A stretch of 64,000 nucleotides of DNA, taken from contig OX422198.1 of assembly GCA_949130485.1 (NCBI GenBank), positions 3,817,762 through 3,881,761 of the forward strand, read 5' to 3'. The position numbers and the translations under genes are program-made. This DNA comes from Agelas oroides. Its lineage: Eukaryota; Porifera; Demospongiae; Agelasida; Agelasidae. The notes beneath the pieces were generated by a model that was given only the letters and a program-made list of their open reading frames with translations, was not told the origin of the DNA and made no database searches. This document shows positions 23,430 to 34,009 of this stretch, piece after piece (positions within the stretch are counted from its first letter, which is position 1; each line of letters begins with the position of its first letter).

Positions 23430-23553
23430 TGTAGGAAACTGACTCATATTATATTCCCCTTGTATGATGTCATCATCTTGATCTGGTGATTGTATCACGT
23501 GAGCTGGCATTGGATTGTATGCCTTTTGATATGATCTCGATGTGTTCTCTACA
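23430..23553 (+). repeat. 5' LTR, 124 bp
   Basis: Starts TGTAGG, ends CTACA, and has inverted TGT/ACA tips. It matches the 3' LTR except for one G/C change, one T/G change and a 1-base gap, ignoring the MITE in the 3' copy. It is unusually short for a Gypsy-type LTR. Confidence 0.93.
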
Positions 23554-23571
23554 TGGCGCTGGGAGCAGCTC
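23554..23571 (+). promoter_or_regulatory. Candidate tRNA primer-binding site
   Basis: TGGCGCTGGGAGCAGCTC lies directly after the 5' LTR. It begins with TGG, as expected for pairing to a tRNA 3' CCA end. I could not identify the tRNA. Confidence 0.6.
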
Positions 23572-23628
23572 AAGAGTAGCCCAATAGCAGCTAAACTTGA
23601 GGGACAAAACGGGAACCCCGGGATCAGA

Positions 23629-24105
23629 ATGTCGTACGTCTTTCGACAAGGAGACCTGCCAAAGCTCGACCTACAAGTCGACCGCGGGACCGACTTCACA
23701 GCATGGAAAGCCCAGTGGGAGGCCTACAGGAGCTTGTCAGGACTGGACAAAGAATCCCAGGTCAAACAGGTGAAAGCGCTCACCCTGTGCTTCTCCCGCG
23801 AGACACTGACTATCGTCGACAACCTCGGCCTTACAGCAGAGCAGAGGGGGAGCGTCACCTCCATTGTGGAAGCCATGCAACGCTACGTCGAAGGCCACAT
23901 CAACGGATCGGTCGAACGTAGGAACTTCCGGCGACATGTACAGCAACCCGGTGAGTCATTCGACGATTTCCTAGTGTCCCTACGAGAACTGGCCAAAACC
24001 TGCAACTTTTGCTCCGCTGACTGCATCCAGAAGAACATTCAAGATCAGATCATTGAAGGCCTCAGGGAGGGTGATACGGTTGAGGACCTGCTACAGGTGA
24101 GGACC
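23629..24105 (+). pseudogene. gag-like region of the LTR element
   Basis: The frame from ATG 23,629 encodes a capsid-like Gag of about 160 residues (RGTDFTAWKAQWEAYRSL, ERRNFRRHVQQPGESFDDFL, IQKNIQDQIIEGLREGDTVE), the usual structural protein of these elements. It ends at a TGA after LLQVRT because of a frameshift. In the next frame homology continues with LATAITKCQ and two cysteine clusters at about 24,250-24,365, the second a CHLCQKIGHFSNGC knuckle (CX2CX4HX4C) that would bind element RNA. A TGA lies between the clusters. The region is not translatable as one Gag. Confidence 0.8.
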
Positions 24106-27100
24106 TGACATTAGCCACAGCCATCACCAAATGTCAAGGTCAGGAAGCTGCCAAGAGACAACGTTCTGAGATGGGTAGATGCAATCCAGAGTCAATCTCA
24201 GCGGTCCAAAGGGCACGCCAAGGGGAGGACCTCCCCAGCACACCCCATACATGCCCAGGTTGTGGTGCTAACCTCCATCAGGGCGGCTGAAGGCAATGCC
24301 CCTCATTCAACCAGACATGCCACCTGTGCCAGAAAATTGGACACTTTTCCAACGGGTGTCGTGGGAGGCAAGCCTGACAGCCCACCCCCAAACCCACTGC
24401 ACAGCCCTAAGCATCCACTAAGGCTGTGTACATCAAATCATCCAAAGAGAGGGGATCACCACGAATCCACATATCTAATGTCCAAGATGCCACAGCCATT
24501 GACCCGCACCCACAATCACCGTCCACATCTCCTCTCTCAATGGATCTGCAGACATGAAGACCCTGCCCGACTCTGGTGGCGATATCTCGGAAGCTGGAAA
24601 AGAAGCTCTGAGCCACCTGGGCGAGCACGTGAACAACCTCCTACCCTCCAAGATCATCCCCCGAGCTGTGAATGGGACTAGGATGTGGTCAATCGGCAAA
24701 ATAGCCGTCACATTTCAGCTTGGCAAGAAGACATACACTGATGACCTCCACATCTACCCCGAGGTCACAGGAGTACTCCTATCATGGAGGGCGGCCAAAG
24801 GGCTGAGCATCCTAACTGAGTGCTACCCACGTCCTATTGGCACCACTCTGGTGAACAAAGAACACTCGCCTACAACCAGAGTCAACACTCTAGAAGCATC
24901 ACCCCTTGTGAGCCCAACGGCCACCTCGGAAGACATAATGAAAGAGTTCCCCAATGTCTTCGATGGACAGATCAAAACAATGGATGGTGAAGAATTTCAC
25001 ATATCACTGACGGACGACGCCAAGCCATTCTGCGTCAACACACCTCGATCCATGCCATTTGCATATTGTGACAAACTTAGAGCCGAGCTAACCGTACTCC
25101 AGACACAGGGCATCATAGAACCGGTCACTGAACCCACAGAGTGGTGTGCGCCGATCGTGGTAACACCCAAGAAGGAGACAGAGGGTATTCGGATGTGTGT
25201 CGACCTCTCCCGCTTAAACAAGTATGTCAGGCAGGAGAGGTACCAGTCGCCCACTCCTGCCCAGGCTGTCGCCGACATTGCCGCAGACAAGGCAAAAGTC
25301 TTCACAAAAATAGACGCCATGAAAGGTTATCACCAATGTCCACTAGACAACGAGAGCCAGATGTTGACAATATTCATCACACCATTCGGGCGATTCAAAT
25401 TCCTTCGTGCACCGTATAGAATCTCATCGATCTCCGAACACTACAACTGCAGAATGGATGAAGCCTTTGCAGGGCTCTCTGGATTCCGTCGCATAGTCGA
25501 TGACGTCATCATCTATGACAGCAACACAACACACCATGCAGACCACGTCAGGCAATTCCTTCAACGCTGTGCCGATCGAGGGATAACCCTCAACACAAGC
25601 AAGTGGAAGTTTTCCCAACCAAAAGTCACGTTCGCGGGATTCATCTTGTCTGGGGAAGGCTACCAAATTGACCTGTCAATCACTGAGGCAATCTCCCAGT
25701 TCCCAATGCCAACCAACCGCACAGACCTCCGCTCCTTTTTTGGGTTGGCAAACCAACTCTTGGCTAGTACAGAGGCTGTAGCCATGCACCTTGCCCCACT
25801 TCGGCCACTCCTCAGCACAAAGAATGACTTCATCTGGTGAGCCGACCACGACCAGGCATTCAACACTGCCAAGGGATCACTCACAATGGCACCAATCCTC
25901 TCATTCTTTGACGCCAGTAAGCTAACACGCCTGTGCACTGATGCCAGCAGGCATGGCCTTGGATTTATCCTACAACAGAAGACAGACAATGACACTTGGG
26001 CACTTATCCAGGCAGGATCTCGCTTCCTCACCGACGCCGAGTCTCGGCATGCCGTCATTGAACTTGAACTACTCGCTATCTCCTGGGCCATCACACACTG
26101 CAAGATGTTTTTAGCTGGCCTACCACACTTCAGGGTCATCACTGATCACCCACTCATCCCAATCTTGAACAGTCACCATCTGGATGAGATTGAGAACCCA
26201 CGGCTCCAACGCCTCAAGACCCGGATCATGGCCTACAATTTCACAGCAGAATGGCGCAAAGGAAAGGAGAACGACGCTCTGGATGCTCTATCACGCAACC
26301 CCATACTTGACCCTCAGCTACAAGATACACTTGCTGAGTGCGATGTAGGTAGCAGCCCAGAGATGTCCATTGCAGAACTCAGAGCCATAGCTATCAATGG
26401 CCAAGGGAGCGTTCGACTCCAAGATGTACGCAGATATATGCTGATAACGATGAAGAGTACCAACAGCTTAGAAGCCTCATCCTCAACGGCTTCCCAGACC
26501 ATCGCAATCAGCTACCAGAAGGATGTAAGCAGTACTGGAGCATCCGTGAACACCTCACTTTGGATGAGGATCTCATTGTTTACGGGTGTCGCCTATTGAT
26601 CCCATCCGAAATGCGACAGGAGACGCTAGCACAACTTCACGAATCACACCAGGGCTCGGTGCGTACCAAACAACGGGCTCGACTCACAATTTATTGGCCA
26701 GGCATTGACAACGACATTGATAACGCCATCCTAGCCTGCAAGAAGTGTCAAGACTACCTTCCATCTAACACCAAAGAGCCAATTATATCCAAATCGAAGC
26801 CAAACCGACCATTCCAGGAAGTCTATAGCTGGCGACTTCTGCTCTTATGCCGCTCAGGATTACTTATATAGTCCTGGTGGATTGCTACTCTGACTGCCGC
26901 ACAGGTGTTCCTGACATATTCTGGTCTGACGAAGGCCCACAGTTTACATCGAAGAAGTTCCGTGACTTTGCCAGACAGTAGGGTTTCACACACATCAAAT
27001 CCACACCACGATACCCCCAAAGCAATGGCAAAATCGAAGCCACAGTGAAGTCGATGAAGAAGATAATTCGTACATCTTGGAACGGTCGACACCTCGATGA

Positions 27101-27392
27101 AGATAAACTCTGCCGCGCCCTTCTCCAGTATCGAAATACACCCTCCCACAAGGACGGTCTTTCCCCGGCACAGAAGCTCTACGGCCGACCTGTCCAGGAC
27201 ATGCCCCCAGCCCACCGCCAATCATTTTCAGATGAGTGGCAGCAAAGTGCAAAGGGGGCTGAAAAGGCAGCCACACACAGCAGGGAGAAAGCAGAAACTT
27301 TCTACAATGCCAATGCACGTAACCTCCCTGAGATTCGAATCGGATCTAATGTTGCCATCCAAGACTCGGAGACCAAGCTATGGGACATATAT

Positions 27393-29094
27393 TGGTGGTT
27401 TTGAAAGCATACTCGAAGATCCTAAACCAGAGGTTGAATTGTTGGCTAGAAGATAATAATCTACTAGCAGATGAACAAAATGGTTTCAGGAAGGGTCGGT
27501 GCACCCAGGACCACCTTTTTACCTTAGCTTCAGTGGTTGAATCTAGGAAAGCCTGTGGGAAGTCTATCTTTGCAGCTTTTATAGATCTCCGAAAAGCTTT
27601 TGATTCAGTCCTGCGAGAATACCTGTGGCAAAAGGTGGAGGGTTTGGGGGTGCATGGGCCCTTTTTAGGTGCCCTAAAAGCTATGTACTCCAGGGTTCTA
27701 AGCAGTGTACGAGTCAATGACAAACTATCGGACTGGTTTTCTGTAGACAAAGGAGTCCAACAGGGCTGCCTCCTATCCCCTGCACTTTTTAGCATATACA
27801 TCAATGACCTAATCCTCCAGATTAATGATTTAGGTATAGGCATTCAGTGTGACAGTAGAATGATTTCCACACTTGTCTATGCGGATGATACAATCCTGCT
27901 GGCTGAGAAAGAGCAAGATCTGCAAAAGCTGTTAGATGTTGTACACACCTGGTGCAGTACATGGGGTCTAAGCATAAATACAAAGAAATCTAATGTGATT
28001 CACTTCAGGAAGAAAGGCAAACGATTCCCTCTAACAGATTTTAACTTCCAGGTAGGAACAAACCCCATCACTCTTGCCCATACTTACAAATACCTTGGTT
28101 TCTGGGTAAATGAACATTGGGATATGACTGAGTCAGTTAATCACATAGTCACAAATGCCAATAGATCCCTTAGTAGGTTGATCAGTAAGAGTAGATCAGC
28201 TGGTGGGTTCCCATACTCAGCCTTCACTAAGCTCTTCCAGTCTCTTGTGGTTACTGTAGTGGACTACTCAGCAGGATTGTGGGGTTTCAAGTTTTACAGT
28301 AAAATAAAGCAATGCGTTTCTTTCTAGATGTAAGGATAAGTGTCCCTATTGCTGCACTACAAGGAGAAATGGGCTGGGTCCCTATGAGAGTACATACCAG
28401 ACTTGCTGTTTTAAGACTTTGGCATAGGCTCTGCACCCTACCTGATGGGAGGCTGACAGGGGATGTCTTCAGATGGAGCTGCAACTTGGCTGACAGGGGA
28501 GTGCATAACTGGGCAGCTGACGTTAGGGAGCTACTCAAGGAGTCACAGTTCAATCCTGATCTGATGTTGTTCAACTGGAAATACTTCCTAGATTCCATGT
28601 GGGATGCCTTGACTGACAGAGAGTTACAAGAATGGAAGAGGTCCCTCTGGACTTTCCCCAGAGGCTCTGAGACAACAGGCAGGCTCAGACTCTATAGAGA
28701 AATCAAACCCCTCCCCACCGCTGAAGCATATGTGACAGGCCCTATCCCGGCAGACTGGAGAAGAGTAATGGCTGCACTGAGAATGGAATGCCTGCCGTTG
28801 GAGGTAGAAACAGGCCGTTTCGGGTATGCTGTGCGACCTCTCCAACAAAGACTGTGTAAGCTATGCTCCACTGATGTAGAAAACGAAGAACACTTTTTAC
28901 TACACTGCCATGGTTTAAAAGATGAAAGAAAGGACCTCGTTGATGCCATGTGCAAGATAGAGGGAAGCCAGTTCCTGTGCTTAAATGCAACTGAAAAGGC
29001 CCTATTGATTTTAAAGTTGGCCCAACAACCAAGACAAATTTGTAAACTGGTTTTTTCCATGTATTCCAAAAGATGTTCACTCCTTTCAATGTAG
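27393..29094 (+). pseudogene. LINE reverse transcriptase and C-terminal zinc region, frameshifted
   Basis: The first frame (to 28,327) holds reverse-transcriptase motifs: FAAFIDLRKAFDSV, GVQQGCLLSPALFSIYINDL and LVYADDTILLAE (catalytic YADD), and then the thumb. Around 28,310 a frameshift moves the homology to the frame of ATG 28,312, which reads MRFFLDVRISVPIAALQGEM and ends at 29,092-29,094. That part includes CKLCSTDVENEEHFLLHC, a CCHC-type zinc motif typical of LINE ORF2 C-termini. In life the protein would nick a target and copy its own RNA. The frameshift and the missing 5' half make this copy dead. The clade (jockey/CR1/RTE group) is not settled. Confidence 0.85.
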
Positions 29095-29129
29095 TATCAT
29101 TATTCTTATAAGGGTCACCAGTAGTGCTT

Positions 29130-30806
29130 CTTTGTCCTCCATGTAGTCTGTCCTCTGGTAACCCCGGGAGGGGTGCCAGGGGAAGGCTTGTCTGTCCTCC
29201 ATGTAGCCTGTCCTCTGGTAACCCCGGGAGGGGTGCCAGGGGAAAGCTTGTCTGTCTTCCTGTCCTCTGGTAACCCCGAGAGGGGTGCCAGGGGAAGGCT
29301 TGTCTGTCCACCATGTAGCCTGTCCTCTGGTAACCCCGAGAGGGGTGCCAGGGGAAGGCTTGTCTGTCCTCCATGTAGCCTGTCTTCTTGTAACCCCGAG
29401 AGGGGTGCCAGGGGAAGGCTTGTCTGTCCTCCATGTAGCCTGTCCTCTGGTGACCCCGAGAGGGGTGCCAGGGGAAGGCTTGTCTGTCCACCATGTAGCC
29501 TGTCCTCTGGTGACCCCGAGAGGGGTTCCAGGGGAAGGCTTGTCTGTCCTCCATGTATCCTGTCCTCTGGTGACCCCGAGAGGGGTGCCAGGGGAAGGCT
29601 TGTCTGTCCTCCATGTAGCCTGTCCTCTGGTGACCCCGAGAGGGGTTCCAGGGGAAGGCTTGTCTGTCCTCCATGTAGCCTGTCCTCTGGTGACCCCGAG
29701 AGGGGTTCCAGGGGAAGGCTTGTCTGTCCACCATGTAGCCTGTCCTCTGGTGACCCCGAGAGGGGTTCCAGGGGAAGGCTTGTCTGTCCACCATGTAGCC
29801 TGTCCTCTGGTGACCCCGAGAGGGGTGCCAGGGGAAGGCTTGTCTGTCCTCCATGTAGCCTGTCCTCTGGTTACACCGAGAGGGGTGCCAGGGGAAGGCT
29901 TGTCTGTCCTCCATGTAGCCTGTCCTCTGGTGACCCCGAGAGGGGTGCCAGGGGAAGGCTTGTCTGTCCTCCATGTAGCCTGTCCTCTGGTTACACCGAG
30001 AGGGGTGCCAGGGGAAGGCTTGTCTGTCCTCCATGTAGCCTGTCCTCTGGTGACCCCGAGAGGGGTGCCAGGGGAAGGCTTGTCTGTCCTCCATGTAGCC
30101 TGTCCTCTGGTGACCCCGAGAGGGGTTCCAGGGGAAGGCTTGTCTGTCCTCCATGTAGCCTGTCCTCTGGTGACCCCGAGAGGGGTGCCAGGGGAAGGCT
30201 TGTCTGTCCTCCATGTAGCCTGTCCTCTGGTTACCCCGAGAGGGGTTCCAGGGGAAGGCTTGTCTGTCCTCCATGTAGCCTGTCCTCTGGTGACCCCGAG
30301 AGGGGTGCCAGGGGAAGGCTTGTCTGTCCTCCATGTAGCCTGTCCTCTGGTGACCCCGAGAGGGGTTCCAGGGGAAGGCTTGTCTGTCCTCCATGTAGCC
30401 TGTCCTCTGGTTACCCCGAGAGGGGTGCCAGGGGAAGGCTTCTCTGTCCTCCATGTAGCCTGTCCTCTGGTTACCCCGAGAGGGGTGCCAGGGGAAGGCT
30501 TGTCTGTCCTCCATGTAGCCTGTCCTCTGGTTACACCGAGAGGGGTGCCAGGGGAAGGCTTGTCTGTCCTCCATGTAGCCTGTCCTCTGGTGACCCCGAG
30601 AGGGGTTCCAGGGGAAGGCTTGTCTGTCCTCCATGTAGCCTGTCCTCTGGTGACCCCGAGAGGGGTTCCAGGGGAAGGCTTGTCTGTACCATGTAGCCTG
30701 TCCTCTGGTGACCCCGAGAGGGGTGCCAGGGGGAGGCTTGTCTGTCCACCATGTAGCCTGTACTCTGGTGACCCCGAGAGGGGTGCCAGAGGAAGACCTG
30801 TCTGTC
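29130..30806. repeat. 60-bp minisatellite, about 28 units
   Basis: Head-to-tail units of exactly 60 bases, with core TGTCCTCTGGTGACCCCGAG then AGGGGTGCCAGGGGAAGGCT and TGTCTGTCCTCCATGTAGCC. Variation is limited to a few sites (GTGACC/GTTACC, GTGCC/GTTCC, CCTCC/CCACC). The first three and last two units are more divergent or have indels. Since 60 is divisible by 3, long frames are open on both strands (507 and 555 codons plus, 688 codons minus). I take these as artefacts of the repeat. Confidence 0.97.
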
Positions 30807-31329
30807 ATTTCACCACCAAGTGTTTTGTTTCTGGGACCCTGCCATCACATTGTCTCATTTTAATCCACCTGCTACTTTGCCTTTTATCCCAACAGATACA
30901 ACACAACATAACTGTATTCCCCATAAATTTGGTGTTGTACACATACTTATAGCTCGAGAATTTCCAGTTTATCCTTTTCGTATACACCATATAGACTTGT
31001 CTCATAAGCCTGTTTAGGCTGGTTGCATTTTTGCAAGTGACATTAATGTTGATATATGGGATAGTTACAGCCATTGGGCCACATCGTCGATACTATATTA
31101 AAACACAGAGTGGCCGTGTTCTGGTGCGGAATCGTCGGTTCCTGCGCCGTCGTGTCCCAACATCGATTCCCAACACACAGAACCAACAACCTGCCCAAAG
31201 CCAACCAGCTTGTGTACATGCAGAGACGGTCCTGTCACCAACGCAACCCAACGAGAAGGCTCATTGAGGACCCCAGTTGGCTTTATTAAAGACTTTCAGC
31301 ATTTGTGTCAATACCCTCCACAAAAGCTT

Positions 31330-31339
31330 GGTGGGGAGG
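31330..31339 (+). promoter_or_regulatory. Polypurine tract of the LTR element
   Basis: GGTGGGGAGG lies directly 5' of the 3' LTR, where plus-strand DNA synthesis is primed in LTR retroelements. The single T is tolerated in many such tracts. Confidence 0.7.
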
Positions 31340-31371
31340 TGTAGGAAACTGACTCATATTATATTCCCCTT

Positions 31372-31966
31372 CTGTGGCGTAGCTACACCCGGGCCCATAC
31401 GGGCCCAGGCCCTGGTGAATTTCTGAGTGCCCTGGTAAATCATGCGAGGTCAACTTACCTGAACCGCAACGGCGTTGCTGTATATAGAATTATGTCATGT
31501 AGAATAAAGCTGCCAATGCCGCTTAGGCCAGGCAAACTAGATTTGTTGTTTCGCATCAGCGACTTGTTCGATTTGCGTGCGGGCGGGCGCTCATTATTCA
31601 TTATTTGTTACTAGCAAATCCACCGCGCTACGGCCATTATATTTAAAAGTGGGCGCGTCATTGCCCGGAGGGCGATAATGACGGTTGAGGCGGCAGGTCT
31701 CGAAGGAAGCGGGCGCTGATGCGAAACAATAAATCCGGTTTGCCTGGCCTTATCTACGATTTTAGCTTCTTTGCCCGTCAACTTCAGCAGCAAATATGAG
31801 CGCCGGGTGCGAGCTACGCTGTCTCAGAAGGCCCCAGAATGCACCTCACAGCACCTAAAATTTCAAAAAATTTTCTGGGGGGGCATGCCCCCAGACCCCC
31901 CTACAGTGTGGTGGGCTTACGCCCACCAAGTGCCCAGGTAATTGCTGAACTCTGGCTACGCCACTG
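31372..31966. mobile_element. hAT-like MITE in the 3' LTR, 595 bp
   Basis: Ends CTGTGGCGTAGC and GGCTACGCCACTG (one mismatch) with the 8-bp duplication TTCCCCTT (31,364-31,371 and 31,967-31,974). The 5' LTR has the site without the insertion. The ends match the MITE at 15.48-15.92 kb. A smaller element (31,526-31,749) is nested inside. Confidence 0.92.
31526..31749. mobile_element. PIF/Harbinger-like MITE nested in the hAT-like MITE, 224 bp
   Basis: Long inverted ends (GGCCAGGCAAAC... paired with ...GTTTGCCTGGCC, about 38 bases including TTGTTTCGCATCAGCG) with TTA on both sides (31,523-31,525 and 31,750-31,752). A 3-bp TTA/TAA target with GG-starting ends is the PIF/Harbinger pattern. Confidence 0.8.
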
Positions 31967-32070
31967 TTCCCCTTGTATGATGTCATCATCTTCATCTGGT
32001 GATTGTATCACGTGAGCTGGCATGGGATTTATGCCTTTTGATATGATCTCGATGTGTTCTCTACAATTAG

Positions 32071-32526
32071 TTATACTGTTTCCCACACCCCACCCCACAG
32101 CTGCCAGGAACATACGTTAACAACACACAAACACTGCCTCCCACCACACATACAGTCACTCCACCATGAAAGAAAACAGATCATCTGCCTCACACTTTAA
32201 CAACATCAAATTTATAGTGTAAGCAGGTACATTTTCTGTTTCATTAAGTTGTATACTGATTTGCTGGACTGTTGACTGTTGATACATAGCACATGATTTC
32301 TATGCTGGCGCTGATGATCATTTGTGTGTACTTGCATACAAATCACAGTGATAAAGTTGTACAACCTACATGTTAACGCAAGATACACTGTTACTGAAAT
32401 GTGGGTATAATCCTACATGCCATCAACTCTGTCAGTGCCTGCCGCCACAACTGTAATACTAAACAACAATTAAGAACAATAGTTTCTGTGTTGCATACAA
32501 AGCATCTGATTCTGTCACGTTTAATT
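32071..32526. other. No recognisable gene
   Basis: Unique-looking AT-rich DNA downstream of the LTR element, with no open frame showing a known motif. Confidence 0.4.
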
Positions 32527-33041
32527 TGGATCCCCCTAAAATTGGTTCCCCCCCGGAACGAATTTTTCTGAAATATTTTGACCCACTCTGAAAAATTTGT
32601 TCCCACTATAGGCCAGCCACAGGAAAGAAAATCAGTCACTACTAAGGACATTAGTGGAGTTCAAAGTTGCATACCTAGAAAATTGAATGACTGTTTTTCA
32701 TGAGTATGCCTCAGCGGCCCCACGCAGCGTTCTAAATGTGCATTCGTCGCAAACTTTGCACAATGTACACGGAAACTGAGTGTTGCGTGCGGCCGGGAAT
32801 GAGACTACAGTACATTGTGTGCTGCTGAACTGACGGGCCTGAGTAGTTTCCTGAAACCCCCCTACATACGCCACTGGTCCAAATTTTGCAAGTGAAATAT
32901 GTTCCAGGGTCTACATTATTTCATCTCTGGGAGGTGGTCCAAATTTTTCAGAGGGAGTCCATATTTTGCAGTAAAATAAGTTCCGGGGGTCCTTATTTAT
33001 CGAAAAATTAGTTCCGGGGGGAGCCAATTTTGGGGGGTCCA
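32527..33041. mobile_element. MITE with TGGA(C/T)CCCCC ends, about 515 bp
   Basis: The left end TGGATCCCCCTAAAATTGGT and right end ending AATTTTGGGGGGTCCA are inverted repeats extending about 45 bases (both include GTTCCGGGGG and AAAAATT in inverted order). The right part has several internal GTCCAAATTTT-type repeats, and the sequence TACGCCACTGG at 32,867-32,877 resembles a hAT end, so a further nested remnant is possible. Confidence 0.75.
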
Positions 33042-33344
33042 TTTTTACCATGACAATTCCTCGACGCCGTTAGAGCTTTGGCTACTGCAGCACGAATGTC
33101 CGACCCCAACGTGTCGGGCTCGAGAGTGAGATCTCGGGCTTGTGCGTATACTCCTACGTACAAGCAACAGACGAAACACAGGATTGTCACTACTTCTTTG
33201 TCCATGCTGCTTATCAAGCTCCTCCCAAATAAATTGTGCCACGCCCATCATAAGTCAATATGAATTATGCTGGTTTAATAGCTATGCATGGTGTGAATAG
33301 CGAAGATCTCACAAAAGTAAAAACCGTACATCTGCACATCAAAA

Positions 33345-34000
33345 ATTACACCCCAATTACACCCTAAGTGGAAAGAAAAAAATATATAGTAATGAATGAA
33401 TGAAAAGCCACAAAAGTGCACGTGCATGCCCAAAGTTTAGCGTTTCTTTCCCAGCCTGAGAGGACTTAGTGAAGTTTGACACCACAGCTTGAAACAGTTA
33501 TCATTGAAGTATCTACTGTGCAAGCGCTAAGGTCGAGAGCTTACCCACGGCTATTGCATGCGACCATACATTTGCCATCAATGAATTGGACCTACGGTGA
33601 CACAGGATTTTACAGTGGCCAAATAACATGAAGGTACTTACATTTGCTAAAGATGAGAATATGCGATTTTTTTTAAAACCACTGCTAAACTGATCAAAAA
33701 TGTTGACACTTCACTGAGTCTTCAGTGACCACACAAACTTCATCCCGACTTGCAGCTCTGGAGCCTTGTATAATAACTAAGGTAGGTACATTGTTAACAA
33801 GCTAGATCTATTAGCTACAACATTCTGGTTGCAGACTACCGATACAGCACGGCCACACTGAGCTCAAGTCACTTTGACACTTCAGCGAAATGCACACATA
33901 GCTACTGGCTTGCTGCAGTGTGGCACATCCCGTGCGCTCACATCGCTTCTGATGGCAACAGCACTTCTTTCGAGCCATCTCAACTGCATCCACGAGCTAC
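33345..34000 (-). repeat. Inverted partial copy of the 4.87-5.5 / 43.3-43.9 kb repeat
   Basis: Reads as the reverse complement of about 43,300-43,930, including GTTGACACTTCACTGA, GGTAGGTACATTGTTAACAA (shared with the 5-kb copy) and a final TAATGAATGAATGAAAAGCC. Short open frames in it are shared by the repeat and have no protein signal. Confidence 0.85.
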
Positions 34001-34009
34001 AAATCTCTG

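Larger units (their letters stand above)
27393..31051 (+). mobile_element. 5'-truncated LINE inserted in the LTR element's pol
   Basis: Inserted at a 6-bp duplication ATATAT (27,387-27,392 and 31,052-31,057) inside a codon run that is continuous in the host element. The insertion starts in the middle of a reverse-transcriptase domain, so the 5' part with the endonuclease is missing, the usual product of incomplete target-primed reverse transcription. The 3' region holds a 60-bp minisatellite (29.13-30.80 kb) and a unique 3' tail (30,807-31,051). Confidence 0.88.
24554..31267 (+). pseudogene. pol-like region of the LTR element (PR-RT-RH-IN), interrupted
   Basis: Protease core LPDSGGDIS at about 24,564-24,590. 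Reverse transcriptase about 25,080-25,800, with KIDAMKGYHQ and the catalytic IVDDVIIYD. Stop TGA at 25,838. RNase H about 25,850-26,290, with LCTDASRHGLG and ELELLAISW. A frameshift near 26,460. Integrase HHCC zinc region (HESHQG to CKKCQ) at about 26,635-26,750. The integrase core DCYSD...FWSDEGPQFTS has about 25 codons missing after DCYSD and a TAG at 26,978. At 27,387-27,392 the frame is cut by a LINE insertion. The last part (GIVTAIGPHRRYYIK) resumes at 31,058 and ends at a TGA at 31,265. The order PR-RT-RH-IN places it in Ty3/Gypsy. The element cannot move on its own. Confidence 0.88.
23430..32065 (+). mobile_element. Ty3/Gypsy-like LTR retrotransposon, complete but inactive, with nested insertions
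   Basis: LTRs at 23,430-23,553 and 31,340-32,065 start TGTAGGAAACTG and end TTCTCTACA. The 5-bp target duplication ATTAG lies at 23,425-23,429 and 32,066-32,070. A primer-binding-like site follows the 5' LTR and a purine tract precedes the 3' LTR. Inside are gag, a CCHC knuckle, protease, reverse transcriptase, RNase H and integrase regions in Ty3/Gypsy order, all broken by stops, frameshifts and a deletion. About 3.66 kb of LINE sequence sits in the 3' end of pol and 595 bp of MITE sits in the 3' LTR. Without these the element would be about 4.4 kb. With the MITE set aside, the LTRs differ at about 3 of 124 positions, so insertion was not very ancient. Confidence 0.95.
31340..32065 (+). repeat. 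3' LTR, split by a MITE
   Basis: The 124-bp LTR is interrupted after ATTATATTCCCCTT by a 595-bp hAT-like MITE and resumes with TTCCCCTTGTATGATGTCAT. It ends CTACA at 32,065, followed by the target duplication ATTAG. Confidence 0.93.

Noticed and set aside
28742-30952. Open frames of 688, 555 and 507 codons
   Set aside because: Same effect from the 60-bp minisatellite. The parts outside the repeat have no motif in these frames.
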